Assembly (NCBI GenBank): GCA_947460065.1
Contig: CANHGF010000134.1
Coordinates: forward strand, 1-6,824
Origin: Comamonadaceae bacterium
GTDB taxonomy: Bacteria > Pseudomonadota > Gammaproteobacteria > Burkholderiales > Burkholderiaceae_C
Reading direction: 5' to 3'
Length of the DNA: 6,824 nt
The position numbers and the translations under genes are program-made. Of the stretch, positions 1-4,971 are shown piece by piece. Positions within the stretch are counted from its first letter, which is position 1, and every line of letters starts with the position of its first letter. Below the pieces are notes generated by a model. It searched no databases and had not been told where the DNA came from. It worked only from the letters and a program-made list of their open reading frames with translations.

Positions 1-1029
1 GACCGACACCACCGTGGTCTGTAGCACCCGGGGGTCGCTCAGCGACAGGTTTTCGATGCGGTTGCTGATGAACAGGTCATTGGGCACCACCGACTCGCGC
101 CCGGACAGGGCCCGCACGATGGTGTATCGCGCCTTGATGTCGGTCACCGCGCCCTCAAAGTTGTCGATGCGCACGTTGTCGCCGATCCGCACACTGCGTT
201 CGGCCAGCATCACAAAGCCGCTGACATAGCTGGCCGCCAGCTTCTGCAGGCCCAGGCCCACCCCCACGCCAACCGCACCGCCAAGCACGGACAGCGCTGT
301 CAGGTCGATGCCGACGGCCGTCAGACCCACCAGCAGGCCTATGCCTACCAAGAGCGCGCGCACCGCGTTGCTGACCGCCTTGCGCAAGGACAAATCGCCG
401 CCGCTGGCCGAACGCAGCAAACGGTCTTCGATGGCCGAGGACACCCAGAGCGACACAATCAGCACCGCGCCAGCAGTGAGTACCGCGCTCAGGAGGTCCA
501 ATGCACTCAGGCGCGAGCCACCCATGCGAAACACGATGCCGTCGAGTTCATCAAGCAGCAAAGGCAGCAAGCCGGTGAGCCACAAGGCCACCGCCAGCCA
601 AGCCAGCCAGGAGATGGAGCGCTCCAGCAAACGCACCAGCGGCGCCCGCTTGAAAGCCACCTGCAGCACCTTCACACCGACCCGAATCAGGGCGAGCGAC
701 AAAAGCACAGGCAGGAAGATCCGGATGGCAAAAAGCGGAACGGCTGCCGCCTTGAGCCCGCTTTGCGCCGCATAAGCCAGCACCAGCAATATCAAGGGAA
801 ACAGGGCCCCGTCAATGAGACGGCGACCCATGAGGACGGGCCACTCGAGCTCGGCGGGCAGTGCTCGCCGCACCCCTTTGAGCAGCAGCCAAGCCAACAC
901 CAGGCACAGCGCCAGCACCGCCAACTCGATCAGCACCGAGCTGCGGCCCAACGCGTTGACTAAATCGTCCAGGCTTTGCAAGCGCAAGCCCTCGCCCTTT
1001 ACACCTGCCATCGAAAAATTTCCCGCCAT
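1..1029 (-). CDS. MscS-family mechanosensitive ion channel (C-terminus off the window)
   Basis: Tension-gated inner-membrane channel that releases solutes on hypo-osmotic shock (family knowledge). The minus-strand frame is open from the ATG at 1029 to the left edge, giving 343 residues with no stop. About six hydrophobic segments (roughly residues 32-50, 74-88, 94-115, 139-160, 174-197 and 224-242) precede the pore helix at about 244-262, which has the Gly/Ala-rich pattern VGVGVGLGLQK. The start of the beta domain follows: LAASYVSGF, then ERSVRIGDNVRI, EGAVTDI and VVPNDLFISNRIENLS, closely matching the MscS core. The extra N-terminal helices put it with the larger MscS homologues rather than the three-helix E. 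coli MscS. The start lies 5 bp after the stop of the deacetylase-like gene, so translational coupling is likely. A second in-frame ATG at 1011 has GGCGGGA upstream and is a possible alternative start. The family call is firm; the subfamily is not. Confidence 0.93.
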   Translation of the reverse strand, partial: MAGNFSMAGVKGEGLRLQSLDDLVNALGRSSVLIELAVLALCLVLAWLLLKGVRRALPAELEWPVLMGRRLIDGALFPLILLVLAYAAQSGLKAAAVPLFAIRIFLPVLLSLALIRVGVKVLQVAFKRAPLVRLLERSISWLAWLAVALWLTGLLPLLLDELDGIVFRMGGSRLSALDLLSAVLTAGAVLIVSLWVSSAIEDRLLRSASGGDLSLRKAVSNAVRALLVGIGLLVGLTAVGIDLTALSVLGGAVGVGVGLGLQKLAASYVSGFVMLAERSVRIGDNVRIDNFEGAVTDIKARYTIVRALSGRESVVPNDLFISNRIENLSLSDPRVLQTTVVSV

Positions 1030-1034
1030 AAAGT

Positions 1035-1973
1035 TCACAGCCCAGCCAGCACGCGCAGATGAGCCGCCACGCTGCGCGCCAAGGCCCCGAGATGGTAGCC
1101 GCCCTCCAGGCTGGAGACGACGCGTCCTTGCGCATGGCGTCTGGCCACCGCCATCAGCTGCTCGGTGATCCAGGCATAGTCGGCCTCGACCAGACCAAGC
1201 TGGCCCAGGTCGTCGTCGCGGTGCGCGTCAAAGCCGGCGCTGACAAGAATCAACTCGGGCGCAAACGCCTCCAGCCTGGGCAGCCAATGCTGCTCAATCA
1301 GCGCCCGGATCGCAGGCCCCCGGGTGTAAGGCGCCACCGGAAGATTGAGCAAATTGTCCGCAGCCGGCTCGGTGCCGCTATAGGGATAAAGCAGATGCTG
1401 AAAAAAGCTCACCATCAAAATGCGATCGTCCCCAGCCACGATATCCTGGGTGCCGTTGCCGTGATGCACATCGAAGTCGATGATGGCGACCCGCTCCAAG
1501 CCGTGCGTTTCGAGCGCATGCAAGGCGGCCACCGCCACATTGTTGAAAAAGCAAAAGCCCATGGCCTGGGAACGGGTGGCATGGTGGCCAGGTGGGCGCA
1601 CCGCACAAAACGCAGTGTCCAACTCTCCCTGCATGACCGCATCGGTGGCGGCGATGGCCGCGCCGGCGCTGCGCAAGGCAGCGGCCCAAGTATGCGCATT
1701 GACGGCAGTATCCGGATCGATCTGCACCAATCCGTGCCGGTTTTGACCGGCCTGCTGCGACATATCCCTGACTTGGGCGATCAGCAGCGCGTCATGGGCC
1801 CGTTGAAGCTGGGCGATGCTGGCCTCGGGCGCCTCGCGCTGCTCGATCAAATCGGCCAGCCCACTGGCGCGCAGCTCGTCCGCGATCGCGCCCAGCCGCT
1901 CTGGGCACTCGGGATGACCCGGGCCCATGGCGTGCAGGCGGCAGGCCGGGTGGCTGTAGTAAGCGCTGGGCAT
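1035..1973 (-). CDS. Histone deacetylase-like amidohydrolase (class II HDAC / acetylpolyamine amidohydrolase family)
   Basis: Predicted cytoplasmic zinc hydrolase of 312 residues that removes acyl groups from amines; the bacterial substrate could be an acetylated polyamine, a small molecule or protein lysine. The family's landmarks are all present and in order: GHPECPERL (19-27), RPPGHHA with the catalytic His pair H130/H131, GFCFFNNVAVAA (139-150), DFDVHHGNGTQ with zinc ligands D168 and H170, SAGFDAHRDD with the third zinc ligand D249, and SLEGGYH with the transition-state tyrosine Y293. The length is normal for a single-domain enzyme and no active-site residue is missing, so it should be active. 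No signal peptide is visible. The ATG at 1973 lies just before the first conserved block, but no clear Shine-Dalgarno sequence precedes it. It is the first gene of a probable two-gene unit with the MscS channel and is divergent from the transglycosylase gene. The sequence does not fix the substrate. Confidence 0.95.
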   Translation of the reverse strand: MPSAYYSHPACRLHAMGPGHPECPERLGAIADELRASGLADLIEQREAPEASIAQLQRAHDALLIAQVRDMSQQAGQNRHGLVQIDPDTAVNAHTWAAALRSAGAAIAATDAVMQGELDTAFCAVRPPGHHATRSQAMGFCFFNNVAVAALHALETHGLERVAIIDFDVHHGNGTQDIVAGDDRILMVSFFQHLLYPYSGTEPAADNLLNLPVAPYTRGPAIRALIEQHWLPRLEAFAPELILVSAGFDAHRDDDLGQLGLVEADYAWITEQLMAVARRHAQGRVVSSLEGGYHLGALARSVAAHLRVLAGL

Positions 1974-2048
1974 GAATGGTCTGGCTTGCAGGCTCAGGGG
2001 CGGTTGACGATATCGGTTATGGTGCAGCCCTCAGATTCACGTCCCATC
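1974..2048. other. Short divergent intergenic region between the deacetylase-like and transglycosylase genes
   Basis: About 75 bp separate the two divergent starts, so promoters for both genes probably lie here or overlap the coding ends. An 8-bp perfect palindrome CGATATCG (2008-2015) sits centrally. A TTGACG (2004-2009) resembles a -35 element, but no fitting -10 lies 16-18 bp beyond it. A CATAAC-like -10 in the leftward direction also lacks a partner. No promoter is called. Confidence 0.4.
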
Positions 2049-3377
2049 ATGAACCCTCTTGAGCCGACCCTCATCAATCAGCTTAGCATGCCCCGCCCGG
2101 CACTCCGTTCTCACCACTTGAACGATCCATGCACAGGCGTTCGAGGGTTGCTGGGGCGACTGGGCAGCGCCGCCGCTGCTTTGGCTGTGACCGGCGCACT
2201 CAGCTTGTCCTGCAGCCCGGCGCTGAGCCAGACGGCAGCCGGCCAGGCGGCTGAAGGCAAACCCGCCAAAGCGGCTAGCGCCAAGACCAAAGCAAACAAG
2301 ACAAACAAGACAGTCAAACCCAAAAAGGCAGGCCGCACAGCGACCAAGGCAACTGTTGCAGCTGGCGCGGCCGGCGCAGCTGTTGCGGCACTCGTCGGCA
2401 CCGGCCCGGCCTATGCCGAACGGGCCGAGGCCATGGAATTTGCCGACGAGCTCGCGCGCCAGCACCAGTTACCCCGAGAAAGCCTTCGGCAGACCCTGGG
2501 CCGGGCCCGGCAGTCGCCACAGGTCATCACCCTGATGCAGCCGGCCACCGCCCCCTTTGTCAAGAACTGGCGGGTCTACCGCAGCCGCTTTCTAGATCCG
2601 TGGCGCATCCAGGCGGGACTGGCCTTCTGGCAGCAGCATCACAAGGAACTGGCCCGCGCCGAATCGGTCTACGGCGTGCCGGCCGAGATCATCGTGGGCG
2701 TTCTGGGGGTGGAGACCATCTACGGCCGCGAGATGGGCCGCTTTCGCGTCATCGACGCCCTGAGCACACTGGCTTTTGATTTTCCGGCCGCCCACCCGCG
2801 AGCGGCCGAGCGCAGCGACTACTTCCGCAAGGAGCTCGCGCAGTTTCTGCTGGCGCAAAACCGGCTCGGGCTCGACCCCTTCAAGGCCCTGGGCAGTTAT
2901 GCCGGCGCCAGCGGCATGCCTCAATTCATGCCCTCATCCATCGCCTCGTTCGCGGTGGACTTTGACGGCGACGGTCGCATCGATTTGCGCGGCAGCGTCA
3001 GCGACGCCATCGGCTCGGTGGCCCGGTATATGCAGGCTTACGGCTGGAAAACCGGGATGCCCACCCACTACCCGGTGCTCCTCAAAAGCGAAGCCGACAT
3101 GGCCACGCTGCTCGCGCCGGACATCTTGCCGACCTTCAGCCTGGCCGACTTTCAGGGCAAGGGCGCAGCCGTAGAAGGCCCTGCCCTGGCGCACCGCGGC
3201 CCGCTGGCCCTGATTGAACTGCTCAACGGCAAGGAGCCACCGAGCTTTGTGGCCGGCACCGAGAACTTCTACGTGATCACCCGCTACAACTGGAGCAGCT
3301 ACTACGCCATGGCGGTGATTGATTTGGGCGCGGCGATCAAGGCTCAGATGGCTGAACCGCTCGCTAATGGCCGGTGA
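2049..3377 (+). CDS. mltB: Lytic murein transglycosylase B-type (MltB/Slt35 family)
   Basis: Periplasmic enzyme that cleaves the MurNAc-GlcNAc bond of peptidoglycan, forming 1,6-anhydro-MurNAc ends (family knowledge). From the ATG at 2049 the protein has 442 residues. The catalytic domain spans about 125-435. It contains FVKNWRVYRSRFLDP (170-184), VGVLGVETIYG with probable catalytic Glu E222, GSYAGASGMPQFMPSS (282-297), an EF-hand-like DFDGDGRIDL loop (304-313) recalling the calcium site of E. coli Slt35, DAIGSVARYM, and a C-terminal YNWSSYYAMAVIDL. The N-terminus is unusual: a signal-like hydrophobic segment (about 38-60), a Lys/Ala/Thr linker (71-101), then a second hydrophobic stretch ending GPAYA-ER (102-124). 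The first has a Cys (LSLSC), but the residues before it are a poor lipobox match. The start is uncertain: ATGs at 2019 and 2088 are in frame and none has a good ribosome site. The frame stays open upstream to 1059, but that part is antisense to the deacetylase-like gene and is not credible coding. Confidence 0.93.
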   Translation: MNPLEPTLINQLSMPRPALRSHHLNDPCTGVRGLLGRLGSAAAALAVTGALSLSCSPALSQTAAGQAAEGKPAKAASAKTKANKTNKTVKPKKAGRTATKATVAAGAAGAAVAALVGTGPAYAERAEAMEFADELARQHQLPRESLRQTLGRARQSPQVITLMQPATAPFVKNWRVYRSRFLDPWRIQAGLAFWQQHHKELARAESVYGVPAEIIVGVLGVETIYGREMGRFRVIDALSTLAFDFPAAHPRAAERSDYFRKELAQFLLAQNRLGLDPFKALGSYAGASGMPQFMPSSIASFAVDFDGDGRIDLRGSVSDAIGSVARYMQAYGWKTGMPTHYPVLLKSEADMATLLAPDILPTFSLADFQGKGAAVEGPALAHRGPLALIELLNGKEPPSFVAGTENFYVITRYNWSSYYAMAVIDLGAAIKAQMAEPLANGR

Positions 3378-3423
3378 AAATCAGTTTTCCGCTGGCGGAG
3401 GCTTGATCTAAAGGCTCTCCCTC

Positions 3424-3451
3424 TTGTCAAGCCGGCGGCACACTGTAAATT
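3424..3451 (+). promoter_or_regulatory. Candidate sigma-70 promoter for the substrate-binding lipoprotein gene
   Basis: TTGTCA (3424-3429, five of six consensus bases) is followed after 16 bp by TAAATT (3446-3451, four of six). It lies in the 185-bp gap after the transglycosylase gene and would give a leader of roughly 100 nt. No intrinsic terminator with a T tract ends the upstream gene, so read-through is also possible. The call rests only on consensus matching. Confidence 0.35.
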
Positions 3452-3550
3452 CCTCCGTCGGCGCTGCTGCCAACTGCGGCGCTGGCCTGGCCGGCTGCGC
3501 GGGAGACGGATCGCAAGCTGCCCCAGGTCCGAGAGCCACCTCACAATTCC

Positions 3551-3555
3551 AAGGA
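3551..3555 (+). promoter_or_regulatory. Ribosome binding site (AAGGA) fixing the lipoprotein start
   Basis: AAGGA lies 7 nt before the ATG at 3563. It supports that start, which also places the signal peptide and lipobox correctly at the N-terminus. It is the clearest Shine-Dalgarno match seen ahead of any gene start in the window. Confidence 0.7.
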
Positions 3556-3562
3556 AAAGACC

Positions 3563-4582
3563 ATGAAAATCGTCAAGCTCATGCTGACCGTGGCCACGGC
3601 AGGCCTGATGGCCGGCTGCGCCGGCCTGCCCTCCTCCACCGCGCCAAGCGCACCGCCGCAGGTATTGCGCGTCAACATTTTCCCTGGCGGCTTCAATTGG
3701 CCGATCTGGGTGGCGCAAGAAAAAGGGTTTTTCGTCAAGAATGGCGTCGATGTCAAGACCATCAACACGCCCAACTCACAATCGCAGCTGACCGGCCTGA
3801 TCAACGGCGAGTTCGAGATCGCCATGACGGCCATCGACAACCTGCTGGCCTACCGTGAAGGTCAGGGCGCAGTGCCCGTCGACGGCAGTGGCCTGATCGC
3901 GGTCATGGGCTCGGACAACGGCTTTTTGCGCATGGGCGCGCGCAAGGGCATCACCAGCTACTCGCAGCTCAAGGGTCAGGAGCTGTCGGTCGACGCCCTG
4001 ACCACCGGCTACGCATTCGTGTTGCTGGAGGTGATGGAGCGCAACGGTATGCTGCTGGACCGCGACTACACAGTGGTGCGCGCCGGTGGCGTGCTGCAGC
4101 GCTTCAACGATCTGGTAGCCGGCAAGCATGCCGCCACCATGCTGATTGCTCCGTTTGACGTGCTGGCCAAGAACCAGGGCGCTAACGTGTTGGGTGACGC
4201 ATCGGCCGCCCTGGGCGACTACCAGGGGCTGGTAACCGGCGTGCGCGAGACCTGGGCGCGCAACAATCGCGCAGCCACGGTGGGCTACATCCGCGCCTGG
4301 CGTGATGCGTTGGACTGGATGTACGACCCCAAGAACAAGGAAGAAGCGCTGGCGATCTTCATCAAGAACGTGAACGGCGCCACCCGCCAGAGCGCCGAAA
4401 CTTCTTACGGCATCTTGCTGGACCCCAAGAACGGCTTTACCCGCGACGCGTCCATCAGCGTGCGCGGCACCCAAACCGCAGTGCAACTGCGCGAAAAATA
4501 CGGCAAGCCCGCCAAGAAGCTGCAGCCTGTGCAGGCCTACATCGACACCAGCTACCACGAGGAAGCCAGCCGTCGGCGCTGA
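3563..4582 (+). CDS. NMT1/SsuA-like ABC-type substrate-binding lipoprotein
   Basis: Predicted periplasmic solute-binding lipoprotein of 339 residues, tethered by lipidated Cys19. The N-terminus is a short lipoprotein signal peptide: positive start MKIVK, hydrophobic core, lipobox LMAGC (15-19), then a Ser/Ala/Pro linker to about 33. The mature domain begins VLRVNIFPGGFNWPIWVAQEKGF, the usual first strand and helix of the NMT1/THI5/SsuA group (compare the typical 'A-x-x-x-G-F-F'). SQLTGLINGEFEIAMTAIDNLLAY (about 74-97) matches the segment in which these proteins sample a vacant or occupied site. SYSQLKGQELSVDALTTGYAF (132-152) begins the second lobe. Members bind thiamine precursors, aliphatic sulfonates, nitrate, taurine or aromatic acids, so the ligand cannot be read from sequence. 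No permease or ATPase gene is adjacent: the next feature is a terminator. It has its own candidate promoter and a good ribosome site, so it is probably monocistronic. Confidence 0.85.
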   Translation: MKIVKLMLTVATAGLMAGCAGLPSSTAPSAPPQVLRVNIFPGGFNWPIWVAQEKGFFVKNGVDVKTINTPNSQSQLTGLINGEFEIAMTAIDNLLAYREGQGAVPVDGSGLIAVMGSDNGFLRMGARKGITSYSQLKGQELSVDALTTGYAFVLLEVMERNGMLLDRDYTVVRAGGVLQRFNDLVAGKHAATMLIAPFDVLAKNQGANVLGDASAALGDYQGLVTGVRETWARNNRAATVGYIRAWRDALDWMYDPKNKEEALAIFIKNVNGATRQSAETSYGILLDPKNGFTRDASISVRGTQTAVQLREKYGKPAKKLQPVQAYIDTSYHEEASRRR

Positions 4583-4625
4583 GTGGGTGTAGCCAGCAGC
4601 GCACTGACAGATGCGCGGACTCCAG

Positions 4626-4654
4626 AAAAACGGCCCTGCGGGGCCGTTTTTTTT
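4626..4654 (+). terminator. Rho-independent terminator after the substrate-binding lipoprotein gene
   Basis: A perfect stem CGGCCC/GGGCCG (4631-4636 with 4641-4646) closes a TGCG loop and is followed by eight T (4647-4654). The five A at 4626-4630 can pair with the T tract and lengthen the stem. It lies 43 bp after the stop codon. Read leftward, the same hairpin is followed by five T, so it may also act weakly in reverse. Confidence 0.93.
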
Positions 4655-4809
4655 AGCCTAGAAACCGAAAAACACGATTCCGGAAGCCTCCCAGGCCTCA
4701 GGAAAACCCCAATTTCAGAGGGTACGGGCTTGTCTGCCTACCTCCAATACCGCCCCAGTGCGCGCAAAGCTGTGCTCTGTGCCCAAGCGGCCGCGCGCCC
4801 CAGGAGCCG

Positions 4810-4844
4810 CAAGCGCTGTCGGTGAGCGCGCTTGAGAGCGCTTG
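4810..4844. repeat. Competing inverted repeats upstream of the adhesin-type gene
   Basis: CAAGCGCT (4810-4817) is fully complementary to AGCGCTTG (4837-4844). Its first seven bases also pair with GCGCTTG (4828-4834). Two mutually exclusive hairpins with 19- and 11-nt loops can therefore form. No T tract follows directly, so it is not an ordinary terminator. Confidence 0.5.
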
Positions 4845-4847
4845 AGA
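4828..4847 (+). repeat. Tandem direct repeat, 2 x GCGCTTGAGA
   Basis: Two exact, adjacent copies of GCGCTTGAGA (4828-4837 and 4838-4847), followed by a further GC. Each copy contains TTGAGA, a near-consensus -35 hexamer, so copy number could affect promoter spacing. It could also be a binding site for a dimeric regulator, with one helical turn per repeat. Confidence 0.6.
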
Positions 4848-4859
4848 GCTTTCAATAAA
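4832..4859 (+). promoter_or_regulatory. Candidate promoter for the adhesin-type gene
   Basis: TTGAGA (4832-4837, five of six -35 bases) and AATAAA (4854-4859, four of six -10 bases) are separated by 16 bp. The -10 lies in the only AT-rich patch of the gap. A second TTGAGA at 4842-4847 could serve a start site a little further on, near TTTACAGAAT (4865-4874). This is a consensus match only. Confidence 0.3.
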
Positions 4860-4971
4860 TCTTTTTTACAGAATTCGCGGGTCCTCATGACCGATCCGAC
4901 ATCAAGGCAGACAGGCAAGGGTTCAAGCTGGGGATCGCGACGAATGCCTGCGCCGACGCCCTACCCACGCC

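Larger units (their letters stand above)
4655..4971. other. Non-coding stretch between terminator and adhesin-type gene
   Basis: This 317-bp stretch holds no gene I can support. Short open frames cross it on both strands, but their translations are low-complexity or basic, match no family I recognise, and one runs straight through the terminator. The left part (4655-4800) shows no clear structure and no tRNA-like fold. The right part carries a tandem 10-bp repeat, competing inverted repeats and an AT-rich patch (4851-4876), features of a regulatory leader. Confidence 0.6.

Noticed and set aside
308..775. Long plus-strand open frame opposite the channel gene
   Set aside because: Its Ser/Arg/Thr-rich translation is the usual antisense product of a hydrophobic membrane protein, and the minus strand encodes a clear MscS channel.
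1059..2048. The transglycosylase frame stays open about 990 nt upstream of its likely start
   Set aside because: This part is exactly antisense to the deacetylase-like gene, whose motifs are intact. In GC-rich DNA, stop-free antisense frames are common, and the upstream translation matches no family I recognise.
3376..3399. Hairpins after the transglycosylase stop (GAAAA/TTTTC and TCCG/CGGA) as a terminator
   Set aside because: The stems are only 4-5 bp and no T tract follows.
4583..4825. Small plus-strand open frame immediately after the lipoprotein gene
   Set aside because: It runs through the intrinsic terminator and has no credible start or protein similarity.
4715..4918. Small minus-strand open frame in the gap before the adhesin-type gene
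   Set aside because: There is no recognisable motif or ribosome site, and it overlaps the repeat and promoter-like region.
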